DNA of 64,000 bases from Numida meleagris (taxonomy: Eukaryota; Chordata; Aves; Galliformes; Numididae): the NCBI RefSeq assembly GCF_002078875.1, contig NC_034413.1, positions 58,586,433 to 58,650,432 of the forward strand, written 5' to 3'. Position 1 is the first letter of the stretch. The number at the start of each line of letters is the position of its first letter. Below the pieces are notes generated by a model. The model was not told the origin of the DNA and ran no database searches. It saw only the letters and a list, made by a program, of their open reading frames with translations. The position numbers were made by a program, and so were the translations under genes. Of this stretch, positions 1-10,372 are shown piece by piece.

Positions 1-1689
1 ATTATTTTGTCATTGTGGGTGGGAGATAAATTGTGAATAAAAGATGAGGCAGGGCTGGGGTGAAGAATCATGCAGTAAGAGGAGCGAGGAATTACTCCCT
101 CAAAAGAAGCTTCCAAATCTCTCTAATCTTACCCACTTCCCTGTGTCTCCTGCTATCACAGCATCTCCCTTCCTCTGCCCTATTTCCCTTCTCACTAACC
201 TCTTGTGCTAAGAAAGATGAACAACATCAGAAGATAAGCCAGGATTCCAGAGCCCCTGCTATAAACTCTGACAGTACTCAAATTATTTGCTCAACATTCC
301 TGGTATCGCCACAGCAGATGTTCCTGTTACATGATGAAAAGACCTGTAGCCATGATGGGGAAAAACCATCATTCTTCCAGTTTTCCCATTAGAAATTGAA
401 AGTGAATCAACGTCTGTCTGGTCTGAGCAGTCTCCCAGGACTAAGAGGCTGTTGGTTGAGGGTTGGTGGCTCTGAGCAGGGACCTCAGGTTGTTTTTTGG
501 GTGCAGTTCAAACATTATTGTACTGTCAGCAGTGTGTCTAATTCAAGTCAAAAACCAGGAAATGTGTTAGAGACTAAAGTTGTGCGCATTTTACTGTAGG
601 TGCGTCTGTGTGTCCAGTAAGGGTGCAGTAAGGTTGTATGTTTGTCCATATGAAGTTTTGAGTTGCCATGCAGGGACTGGTATTTGGGATCTAAATAGTT
701 TTACTGAAGTAAGAGTTTCCGTTGGACCAGCTCTCCCAGATTCCTTGGGTTTCAGGTGTTGGGTTCCCTGTGGGCTACTGTAGTGCAAATGCTGAAGCAA
801 ATGTGAAGGTATGCAAAATCAGCAAGTCCATCTAAAATACAGGTGATCAGGAGAAAGCAAAATGTACATAATCTCAAGTCTGCATTTAATTTTAAAATTC
901 AGTGGTGTTTTGGTGTTTTTTTTTTCTTCTTTGAGACAGACCATCTTCAAGGAGTTTGGTCCAATCTTTCAAATTTTCATCTCTTACGTTGTCTTATAGT
1001 TCCAGCAAGGACTGAGTTGATGTCCTACAGATATATTCCCTTCTCAGTACATCACTAGTCTCAATAGAACCCAGGTTTTAATTTGTTTGCTGTGATAGGT
1101 TTTGTCTGATGCTTCATTTTCTGCTGCTTTTCATCTCATCAAACTTCTTTATATTCATTATCTTTCTGTTTTAATCAAATTACTGTCCTCCTCTGCTAAT
1201 AATGTGTTCATTAATTGTAAAGAATTTAAAAAAAATAAAATACTAGAGAGAACGAGAAAGAGACTCATGGAAAATAATGTACCTCAGTTATCTCAAACTC
1301 TGTTTCACCAGTTTCTGTAATGCAGAATGCGAACACCCTTCACCTTGAGTTGTGATGTGGTGGGTCTTGGAAGGACCCAGAAGTGCTGTGCATGCATTTA
1401 CTTATGGCCCTAAATTGCAAACACTCTCAACAAACAAGGCAAAGTGAGGAGAAAGGTCTAAAGATGTGAATAAACCAAATGATACCATACAATAGGTCAG
1501 TAGCCAAGAAAGACTAAAGTAACTTGCTTGCTGACTACCAGGCTGATATTTGGCCATCTCTTGCCCAAGCCTCACAGGAGTGGCCATTTGAAGAACCCAC
1601 TATGGAACAAGCTGGAATTAAATGAGTACCACAGCTTGCATTCTGTATCTCCTGCATTTTAAGAGAGAAGTATGTATATACAAGAGCAC
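1..1689. other. Unique AT-rich sequence, no gene recognised
   Basis: I see no supported gene or interspersed repeat in this stretch. The short open frames have no recognisable domain and occur on both strands, as expected by chance. There is a short T tract near 918-928. Confidence 0.5.
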
Positions 1690-2020
1690 AGTTTTTACTG
1701 GTTTTACCTCTCTACTCTCAGCTAAAGATATTAATGTTATTCTTGCAATATTTATTTATAAAGAAAATTTATTCTGGCTGGGGGGGTGACATTTATGCTG
1801 ATTTTACCACAGCCTTTTCACTGCCTGTGTCTTTTATTATAGCTGTATTTCTTTCATTGCCTGCTGTTCATCCCCTCTTAGAAGTAAAATATTTTAGCAA
1901 GCTGACCATCTGATGAAACATTTTTTCTGCTAGGTGCAGAATATATTTATGAAGTAGCATTGGAGGAGTGAAGGCATATAACATTTTTAGAGTGTGCCAC
2001 AGTGTAAGGGTGATATAGGT
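1690..2020. repeat. Diverged local duplicate, copy A
   Basis: This segment is similar to 3245-3575 in the same orientation. The clearest shared blocks are TTTATTTATAAA followed by AATTTATTCT, then TATTTCTTT, then CTTAGAA-TAAAATATTT, then CCATCTGAT-AAA. These blocks keep the same order and nearly the same spacing. The two copies are heavily diverged and carry small indels, so the duplication is old. It could be a local duplication or two members of an old, unnamed repeat family. Edges are approximate; the core at 1748-1965 is the surest part. Confidence 0.65.
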
Positions 2021-3244
2021 TTATGGGAGATATAAGAGAAAGGAGGGAATCACTTCCTTAGGGTGATTAAGCAGATTTTATTTACAACACAAAGTGGACA
2101 CATGCAAATTCTGTATCCATTAAACACAGCATTGCTTTAGATTTCGGGAAGCTGGAGATGAATGCATTGGTATTAATTTTCACCTAACATAGAAATGTTA
2201 GATCGTGTTAAGGTTTAGTATATATCAAGGTTCTTAAGTTTAAAAAAAAAAAAAAAAACATAGCAAGAAAAGCAGAGATACTGCAATTATTCTTGGAGAA
2301 ACTACTGCAAGTACAATAAAATGAAAACGCAAAGTCAAATTTCTAGAAAAGTGAAGTATTTAAGGGAAATAAATGCAAAGCAGAACCAGGCAATTTAAGC
2401 TCTGCCATCTGGCTTTTCTCCATATATCTTTCATACCATTATGGTAACTGGTGAGAACTGGAAGATGACAGGTCTTTGCCTCCATCTTTCCTCTCCCTTC
2501 ATCCTCAGGCTTGCTTCCCAGAGAAGTCATCTGTGATTCCCACTGGTATCAGTTTCTGCAGGGGAAGGGGAGCAACTGGGGCTAACCCTCTTCGTGAAGG
2601 AGGTATCATGGGATGTGCAGAGCCCACGGACCTTTACCCAAGAGTCTGACTTGAGGTCCCAGAAGAGACAAAGAGGATAAGACATCTGGGTCTGGCACAC
2701 AAGTTGCTAATTAGTGTAAGTGGGAGAATAAAAATGAAAGAATGAATAAAAGGCAGCCTGGACCATACCCAGTGATGAATGAATGAGCAGCCACGGTGCC
2801 CATTCTTTTCCAAGCATATATCTAACCTGCTTTTTGCCCACATCAAACTTAATACAGAAAACCCAGTGTAGGACTGTGTCTTAGCATTAATTTACTTGCC
2901 TGATGGCAGAACAGGGACTAAAAAATCTCTCCTCTGGTGGATCTCAGACCTGCCCCCAGATCATGGCTTTTCCTATGCAAAATCCCAATGTCATCCCCCA
3001 AAATCATTGCTCTCCATAAGGTACTTATCCTGGGAGTGAGGACAACAGGATCCTACCCTCATTGGCAGGTGTGCAAGTTAGATGCATTTCTTGAGAGTTA
3101 GACCCATGTTTTTGAGGGGGCAAATAGGTAAGCATGAACCAGGGTGATATTCATGCCTTTTACTCAGCACCACATGATTTGCACTTATTCCCCCTCACCA
3201 TCTCCCCAGTCTTTTTTCCAGGTACAAAGAGTGCTGAAGTGTAG
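2021..3244. other. Unique sequence, no gene recognised
   Basis: No gene or known repeat is recognised here. A run of about 17 A residues lies near 2241-2257. The 70-codon minus-strand frame at 2634-2846 has no recognisable domain and is taken as chance. Confidence 0.5.
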
Positions 3245-3575
3245 GAGATAAAAATTTCACTGTCTTTACAGGTTTCAATTAAATATATCTATTAAAGTTA
3301 CGCTCATGTGTTTATTTATAAAACAGAATTTATTCTTTTCTGCAAGTCATTCACACAGCTGCTGCTACTGCCATCAAAGTGCTTTCCTTGACTGCATATT
3401 TTAGTATCAGCATATTTCTTTAACTACTTTCCATTAGTCCCACCTTAGAAATAAAATATTTCATTGAAATGTCCATCTGATAAAATATTCCCCCTTAGAC
3501 GTATGTATACTCAAAGTGTATTTGAAAAGTAAATTTGTATAATATTTAAGGCAGAAAGTGGTGCCAACAGCAATA
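3245..3575. repeat. Diverged local duplicate, copy B
   Basis: This is the second copy of the segment at 1690-2020, about 1.56 kb downstream and in the same orientation. The conserved blocks are the same: TTTATTTATAAA, AATTTATTCT, TATTTCTTT, CTTAGAAATAAAATATTT and CCATCTGATAAAA. The best-supported part is 3308-3525. I do not recognise the sequence as CR1, an LTR or a DNA transposon. Confidence 0.65.
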
Positions 3576-4421
3576 AATTAGTGGCAGGGTAACCTGCAGG
3601 TTTGTAGGCATTCTCTTCCTTCAGTAATATATGGTATGTCATTGTTAGTGGCAACATACAGACTCCTGTAGATTCCAGTTCCAGGAAGATTTATGCACAT
3701 GATTTGGATGGAGTCAAGTGCTCTGATTATCCAAACTGGAATAGACTTTAAGTACCTGTGGAAGAAGAAGCTCTCATTGACCTGCAGGACTTTCACCAGG
3801 GGCCCAAGGCACTCAGCTGCCAGTGCCTACATCTTGGAGGAAAGTTATCGTCCTCTTCTGCTGCATTATGAAGCCCAAAGCCTGGCTTGTTTCTCACTCA
3901 TTGCTCAAGAAAGAAAGAGGCAAGGCACTTCCATAGCTGGCTACAAATTGGTGTAGCCACATGGTTTGAGTAATGCAAGCTCTGCTCCCTGACGTGTCAT
4001 AATGGGACCTCGGTGTGACTGAACAAGTTCATGAACATTTGAATATCCTGAATGCAAAGTGTTATGAATTATATGGGCTAGAATAAAATGCAAGCATTTA
4101 CCTCACCTTACTGGAGCCCATTTCCACAATCTCCTGCTTAATGCATTACTGTTGCTGACCAAGGAGGCCTCAAAAGACAAGGGGACTGAGAGCAGCAAAA
4201 AGCTGCCGTCACAGTGCTGCTGGCTCTCAGGGTTGCTTTTGCAGGCATTTTGGCAGCTGGGGACTGTTTGTGTATTACAGCAGACAGAGGACTCATCTGT
4301 GACTGACCAGCATTTGTGAAAGGTTTCACAAAAGGTGTAAGCCATGTGCGTTATTTTAGCCCCTTAGTTGGCTCGTTACACAGTAAATAAAAGCTCTAAG
4401 AACTGAAAAAAAAAAAAAAAA
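3576..4421 (+). pseudogene. Possible decayed processed pseudogene (retrocopy), parent unknown
   Basis: The right end has the layout of a copied mRNA 3' end: AATAAA at 4386-4391, then 14 bases, then 16 A residues at 4406-4421. Just upstream, 4068-4319 is an 84-codon open stretch ending in TGA. It has a varied, coding-like composition that includes the pieces TKEASKDKG and SGLLLQAFWQLG, and would leave an untranslated end of about 85 bases. Further upstream, coding-looking shards occur in other frames, for example near 3693-3956 (containing AYILEESYRPLLLHYEAQ) and 4015-4086. I do not recognise the parent protein. No target-site duplication was found. Processed pseudogenes are rare in birds because CR1 does not normally copy polyadenylated mRNAs, so a chance open frame beside an A tract is a serious alternative. 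Confidence 0.3.
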
Positions 4422-4873
4422 TGGATCCAAAGGTAAATATCTCACATCCTCTGTTCTTTGCTAAAACCTTTGTTACACTGGCAGAGCATGGAAAGCAGAT
4501 TTTCTCTTTATAAAGAAATCTATTTTCTGCTGTGATTTTTTTTTTTCCTGAAGTGATCTGAATTGTACTATAGCCAAGAAGGAACAGAAAGATTTTGCCT
4601 CTCGAAGAAGCAGAGTGCCACATGTTCTTTCTCCAGCTCTGTCCTTCCCAGAGGCAGCAGCTGCTGGTCCTTCTCTGTTTGGCAATGCTGTGTTCCATAA
4701 GTGTCCTGTAGATCTCACATCCCAGGCCTTATTCTCAGATGTACTGACAAGTACAGGAATAATATGGTTTTACCCCAGAGTGCTTTGCTCCTCACCTGGA
4801 GTCATTTGCAAAGCAGAATGTGAAACTGAGGTGAAGACCTGGAGCACTTATTCACTTGTAACCAGAGGAAATT
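4422..4873. other. Unique sequence, no gene recognised
   Basis: Unique sequence with a short T tract at 4538-4547. The overlapping open frames on both strands have no recognisable domain. Confidence 0.45.
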
Positions 4874-4963
4874 AGGTTTTAGGGATGTAGTTACTGGGCA
4901 CGGTGGTGATGGGTTGATGGTTGGACTAGGTGATCTTAGAGGTCTTTTCCAACGTTAATGATT
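4874..4963 (+). mobile_element. CR1 LINE 3'-end fragment
   Basis: About 90 bp matching the last part of CR1: a TGGTGATGGGTTGATGG-type block, then GGACTAGGTGATCTTAGAGG, then TCTTTTCCAACGTTAATGATT. Only the 3' end is present, as expected from the 5' truncation typical of CR1 insertions. The terminal short-repeat tail is nearly absent because another CR1 begins within a few bases. Confidence 0.85.
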
Positions 4964-6324
4964 TGGTGGGATGAGCTTCCCCTCGGTGCCAGGGAACGTT
5001 ATGGAGCAGATTGTCTTGAGGGAGATCACGCGGCATTTGCAGGACAGCTGGGGGATCAGGCCCAGACAGCATGGGTCCGTGAAGGGCAGGTCTTGCTTGA
5101 CCAACCTGATCTCCTTCTATGATCAAGTGACCCGCCTGGTGGATGAGGGAAAGGCTGTTGATGTGGTCTACCTAGACTTCAGCAAAGCCTTCGATACTGT
5201 CTCCCACAGTATTCTCCTGGGGAAGCGGGCAGCCCATGGCTTGGACAGGTGCACTTTGTGCTGGGTAAGGAGCTGACTGGAGGGCCGGGCCCAAAGAGTG
5301 GTGGTGAATGGAGTTAAATCCAGCTGGCGACCGGTCACAAGTGGTGTTCCCCGGGGTTGGTACTGGGGCCTGTCCTCTTCAATATCTTTATTGATGACCT
5401 GGATGAGGGCACTGAGAGCACCCTTAGTAAGTTTGGAGACGACACCAGGCTGGCAGGAAGTGTCGATCTGCCTGGGGGTAGGAAGGGCCTACAGAGAGAT
5501 CTGGACAGGCTGGATCTCTGGGCTGAAGCCAGTGGGATGAGGTTCAACAAGACCAAGCGCTGGGTCCTGCACTTAGGCCACAACAACCCCAGGCAACACT
5601 ACAGGCTTGGGGCAGAGTGGCTGGAAGACTTCATGGAAGAAACAGACCTGGGGGTGTTGGTCGATGCTCAGCTGAGCATGAGCCAGCAGTGTGCCCAGGT
5701 GTCCAAGAAGGCCAATGGCATCCTGGTTTGTATCAAAAACAGTGGTGCAAGCAGGAGCAGGGAAGTAATTGTCCCTTTGTACTCAGCCCTGGTGAGGCCG
5801 CGCCTCAAGTACTGTGTCTAGTTTTGGGCCCCTCACTGCAAGAAAGACATTGAGGCCCTGGACCATGTCCAGAGAAGGGCAATGCAGCTGGTGAGGGGTT
5901 TGGAGCAGAGACCTTATGAGGAGCGGCTGAGGGAGCTGGGATTGTTCAGTCTGGAGAACAGGAGGCTGAAGGGAGACCTTATCGCTCTCTATAACTACCT
6001 GAAGGTAGGTTGTAATGAGCTGGGGGTCGGCCTTTTCTGCTGTGTAACTAGTGATAGGGCTAGAGGGAATGGCCTCAAGTTGTGCCAGGGGAGATTTAGA
6101 CTGGACATTAGGAAATTCTGCTTTTCTGAAAGAGTGATCCAGTGCTGGAATGGGCTGCCCAGGAAGGTGGTGGAGTCACCGACCCTGGAGGTGTTCAGAG
6201 AACGTTTAGATGTTGTGTTGAGGGACATGGTTTAGTGAGAACTATTGGTGATAGGTGGACAGTTGGTCTAGATGATCTTGTAGGTCTTTTCCAACCTTGG
6301 TGACTCTATCATTCTATGATTCTA
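4964..6324 (+). mobile_element. CR1 LINE, 5'-truncated, 1.36 kb
   Basis: The largest CR1 copy in the window. CR1 is a non-LTR retrotransposon that copies itself by target-primed reverse transcription; full-length copies are about 4.5 kb, so most of the 5' side is missing. The element keeps the middle and C-terminal parts of the ORF2 polymerase, a 3' untranslated end, and the typical tail with ATTCTATGATTCTA at 6311-6324. It begins directly after another CR1 3' end, giving a head-to-tail pair. Frame breaks show that it is dead. Confidence 0.93.
4971..6235 (+). pseudogene. CR1 ORF2 reverse transcriptase, broken fragment
   Basis: Three open pieces (4971-5276, 5357-5821, 5882-6235) read as consecutive parts of a CR1 reverse transcriptase. 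Piece 1 has the palm motif around LDFSKAFDTVSH, which carries the first catalytic aspartate. Piece 2 starts in a [14 protein letters not shown] region and has the second catalytic motif as [10 protein letters not shown], where FADD is usual, so the alanine is changed to glycine. Piece 3 carries the C-terminal region with [19 protein letters not shown] and runs to the natural end of the protein. A frameshift with some loss lies between pieces 1 and 2, and an in-frame TAG at 5819-5821 separates pieces 2 and 3. The endonuclease half is missing. The copy cannot encode a working enzyme. Confidence 0.92.
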
Positions 6325-6700
6325 CATTTTTTCATAACTGCTGTCTGTGCAAACGGGAGACAGCCCACATCCTGCAAGTATTATGAACCTTTATTGTATA
6401 TTACTTTTATTATGACAACCTTTGGGTGTCAGACGCTTCTTACTGCTCCAGCTCTTCAAATGTCTGTGGGATGTTTTCTTAGAAGGGCTAAATGTGAGAC
6501 CTGAGTGCTGGGAGAGCTCTCCTCCCAGGGGTGCACTGTACTACTATGTCTGTGCCCTGCTCAGCGTGTAATCCTCTGGTTCTTACAAATTAATCTTCTC
6601 CATGCGTAAGCACCAACTGTGACATTACAAGCAGAGGATTATGCTTGCAGGTGGTGAATAGGTAGCAGAGGAACATGCACTTTAAACACCACTTTAATCA
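6325..6700. other. Unique sequence between CR1 copies
   Basis: No gene or repeat is recognised in this stretch. Confidence 0.45.
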
Positions 6701-6945
6701 CGGAATCATCAAATGGCTTGGGTTGAAGGGGACCTCAGAGATCATTGAGTTCCAACCCCCTCCCATGGGCTGGTTGCTCCCCATCAGATCAGGCTGCCCA
6801 GGGCCCCATACCACCTGGCCTTGAGCACCTCCAGGGATGGAGCATCCACAGCTCTCTGGGCAGCCTGTGCCAGTGCCTCACTGCCCTCTGAGTAGAGAAT
6901 GTCTTCCTCACATCTAACCTAAATTTCCCCTCTTTTAAGTTAAGT
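6701..6945 (-). mobile_element. CR1 LINE 3' fragment, antisense
   Basis: Read on the minus strand this is the last 250 bp or so of a CR1. On the plus strand it shows GGAATCATCAAATGGCTTGG, then GATCATTGAGTTCCAACCCC, GGCTGCCCAGGGCC and CCTTGAGCACCTCCAGGGATGG-type blocks, the usual reverse complement of CR1. The left edge is the 3' end. The right edge is followed by a short AAGTT tandem. Confidence 0.9.
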
Positions 6946-8205
6946 TAAGTTTCTGTTTCTCATGTGTCTTAGAAACAAAGAATTGTAGAAGAGTGAAAAA
7001 AGAATTACTAAGATTAATGTAAGATAACGTTTACCAGATGCTGTTTGAAAAACAGTGTAAAATTTTGTTGTTGCCATGTAAAGTCATCAAGTCAAGTGAA
7101 TATGGCTTCTTTTAAAACCTGGTTGAGAATGTCTCCTTGAGACAGTTTTGAGGCTTTGAAGGAATTTATAAACAAAAAGCACACATTCTGAGGCTAGAAT
7201 GAGAAAATGGATCTAAAATCTGGGCTGTTTTTTTTTATTTTTATTTTTGCAGTATCTGTTTTCCCACGGTCAGCCAAACTAATCCAGGTGCTGTCACAGG
7301 GTGCCTGTCTTCAGTGTGTGTCCCTGTCACTGGGCTCAGGTGTCACATGACCTGGTTTTTGAATGGGGACATTGGTCAGGTTCAAAGGACTCCCCTTCTT
7401 CACATCTGTACTGCTTTTCCTTGCCATCTTGCCTATCAACACGTATCTAGCATGAAACTCAGTTCAGCCATATGTCCCCACAGGGCTAAGGCCATGGTTT
7501 GTGACACAGCTGTGGGTGAGACCCTCAGATACCCAACTCATTTTGCTCTGTTGAAGGGAGCTGAGGCATGCTTCTGGCTGCTCTTGCTCCTTTTCTCCTG
7601 CCCCGGGCTTTTCTGAGCAGAACAGGATTAGCAGAATTTGCTGCAGGTGCCTACTGCCCCTTTTGCAATTCCTGTAGTTCTCATTAATTTCATGAAGGCT
7701 TCTTTTTGCCTTGCAACCCCTGACAGCATTTCATTGCGGGTGGAAGCAGGAGTCTTCTGAAGTGAGACTTACTGTCTTAGAAACAAGTTTTATAGCACTG
7801 CAGTGTTCAGGGCACAAATATCTTTAGCTATGTCCTTTATGTATATTGGTGCAATACTTATGCGCTCAAAATCATGGTACCAGAGTTCAGACTGTAATGT
7901 GGAGCAGCATGACGCAGACATTACTAATTTCTCATCTTTGGCCTTTTGCTTCTAGCTCTCTTCTCAAAGCCTGACTGAATTATCCTAGAGTGAAATAATC
8001 ATGGGTTTAGTATATATCCAATAATTTATATGTGGAAAAAAGGTGATTTCACTCAATTTTGTAGTACAATGTTTATATCCTATTGGTTATCCTATATCCC
8101 TTTCACCATGCCAATCAGCATGTGTTTTTTCAGTGCAGGATGAAAGAAAGACTAAATATTGAATAGGCACAGTCAGTATCTAATTGATAAATATGTTTGT
8201 CTTTG
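6946..8205. other. Unique sequence, no gene recognised
   Basis: The 100-codon plus-strand frame at 7314-7616 has a hydrophobic end but no recognisable family, and is treated as chance. A T-rich tract lies near 7227-7248. Confidence 0.45.
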
Positions 8206-8296
8206 GATATGTAGATGTCCCTGTTCATTGCAGGGGAGTTGGACCAGATGGCCTTTAAGGGTCCCTTCCAACTCAAACAATACTATGATTCTATGG
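8206..8296 (+). mobile_element. CR1 LINE 3'-end fragment
   Basis: A short CR1 end with GTCCCTGTTCATTGCAGGGG, GGACCAGATGGCCTTTAAGG and CCTTCCAACTCAAACAATAC, then the ATTCTATGG tail. About 90 bp, strongly 5'-truncated. Confidence 0.88.
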
Positions 8297-9849
8297 CTAG
8301 GTACACTGGAAAATCAGGTCAGGAATACTTAAATTGAGGGAGAAGATTGCTGCTGCTGGGTCAGAACACCATCCAGGGTCTATAGTGATTGACGAAGGCA
8401 GTGAGAATAGTGAAAAACCATTTCTAGTTAAACTGTACTCCAGACTATCTAAACCATTCGTTATTTCAGATGACATTTTGGAAGCCATTGGTATATTTTT
8501 GCAAAACTTCGGAAAAATTCCTTGTACTATATTCCAAGATGCATTTTAATTAATAACTGCTTTTGAAATGAAACTCTCTCTCTTCAAGAAGGAAAAGGGA
8601 AGAAAAAGAAAAGCCACAGACCGTAAATATTTTCAAAATGCTGTGATACATTAATATATTCAGTTTTTTTTCTTAATAGAGATTTTGATTATTAAAAATA
8701 CAAATTGTCTGATTAATTATAAATTATAATTTGATTTATAAGATGGTGTTACATATTAAATAATGCCAGATGGTGCCATGAGGGCATTAGCTCCCTGTAA
8801 TAGATTCTGGATGACAAGGGAATTAAAAGAGGACAGAGTCTGGGAACCAAATTAAACAAGCAGTGAAAACTCTGCCAGAATAAAAACTGTTCCCAAAGCT
8901 TTGTTTTTTCTCTCATTTTAAAAGTTATACATTTTTTTAAAGTCTAATTTTTTTGCCATTCTTTCAGCCTTCATGATTACAGCAGGATTCCAAAGGCAAT
9001 ACAACGTGGATTAAATTTTCAGTAACTTCACATGCCTTCTAAGCTTCCTCCAGTAAGTTTACCTTCATTACTATGCACAAAAATCTATTGTTATGTACCA
9101 GCATTTTAAAAGCACTTATTTTCCTGAATGTTTATCAGCTAGGTTTGTTGCACATATTACTCCTTTCTAGGAAAGATCCCTTTCCCCACACTAACACTAG
9201 TGGCTGGGGTACATCATTACCCTAATGTGCAGTTTCTCTTCCTTTTTCATGTTGGTTAGGTGTATTTCTATATCTGCCATCTCCTACACTTCCCTTTGCT
9301 ATGGTTATTTCCATCATATCATTCCTCTTGAAGGGATACTCTGAAGTCAGCTAAAATAACCATCACATGCTTTACCTTGAGGTGTATTTATTAAGAGGTT
9401 GCTTGGTTGTTCCTTGCCCAGTGATATATTCCCAATGTGTGAGTGCTGTATACTAACACTGTAATATCTTCAAGAGCATCCTAGGGATAGTTGCTCCACC
9501 AAGGGTATCTTTATGCTTCTCATTCTCAAAACTTCTAGTTTTAAGTTTGGGTTCCATAGTTGATGTTGATTTAATTGGCTGAATGTCTACAGATACTTTC
9601 CTTTTCTATCTTGCTAGAATTTCCATGGATTCTGGAGTACCAGGAATGCAGAGAGGGAAGTATAAGGGACTGGCATTTTTGTAAAATAATCCTTGTTTGG
9701 ATGTACAAAGAGAAGCCTGAAGAAGTATTCAGGTTTGACAATTTTGTCTTTCCCCTAGAAATCGTGCTTCTTTCCAATTATTTATTTGTCTTCAAATATA
9801 GAGAATAGTGAAATAGTGCAGCTGTCTTGAAATCAGGTCTGTGTTTTTA
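8297..9849. other. Unique AT-rich sequence, no gene recognised
   Basis: No gene or repeat is recognised. The 71-codon frame at 8334-8549 and the paired frames near 9571-9808 overlap open frames on the other strand and have no recognisable domain. Confidence 0.45.
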
Positions 9850-10372
9850 TGAGGGCTGCTCCAAAAGTAATGCCTCTTTTTTATTATGTTGGCCCGCAAC
9901 ATCAGAGGTGGATGCTGGTGGTATGACAGTATTCCGTTACATGTTGTTGTCCTGTGACAGATGGCAACAGAGGGGTAGTCTGACAAAATGGTATCTGACA
10001 TGGAAGTGCATATGAAACAAAGGTGTGTCACTGAATTCCTCCATGTGGAAAAAATGGCACCCACTGACATTCATTGATGCTTATCAAATGTATATGGAGA
10101 CCAAACAGTGGATGTGAGCACAGTGAGGCTCTGGGTAGTGTGTTTCAGAAGTGGTAACAATGGATCACCTCCGCTGGTGCAGGTTTTTATCAGTGTGGCA
10201 TGCAGGCTCTTGTTCATTGCTAGTGGAAATGCATAGACAATGGTGGTTACTATATTGAAAAATAGTGTTTTGTAACTGACAGTTTGCTCTATCAAATACT
10301 TGTTGTTCTCTTTGTATCTGTTGTAGTTTCCATGGAAATAAATAGGAAGCATTACTTAAAGAGTGACCTGTG
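9850..10372 (+). mobile_element. Mariner-type DNA transposon, internally deleted, copy 1 (Galluhop-like)
   Basis: A cut-and-paste transposon copy of about 520 bp. The left end (GGGCTGCTCCAAAAGTAATG) and right end (read inward, CACTCTTTAAGTAATGCTTC) are imperfect inverted repeats. TA dinucleotides flank the element at 9848-9849 and 10373-10374, as expected for mariner insertion. Inside are both ends of a transposase gene with the middle missing, so the copy cannot move by itself. The ends and coding remnants resemble the chicken Galluhop family as I recall it. A related copy with a similar deletion lies at 50747-51323. Confidence 0.87.
9988..10265 (+). pseudogene. Mariner transposase remnant, N- and C-terminal ends joined
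   Basis: From the ATG at 9988 the frame reads a mariner-like helix-turn-helix start, with KQRCVTEFLHVEKMAP followed by VYGDQTVDVSTVRLWVV. After the deletion, another frame gives the typical mariner C-terminus FYQCGMQALVH, then KCIDNGG, then YYIEK and a stop at 10263-10265. The catalytic DDD core between these is gone. An in-frame TGA interrupts the N-terminal part where CGACGC would be expected (now TGATGC), consistent with CpG decay. A second stop lies within the C-terminal part. Not functional. Confidence 0.82.

Noticed and set aside
3578..3796. Minus-strand frame with a TTCTTCTTCCACAG acceptor-like sequence, considered as an exon
   Set aside because: No family recognised, no matching donor or neighbouring exon, and it overlaps the equally uncertain plus-strand retrocopy candidate.
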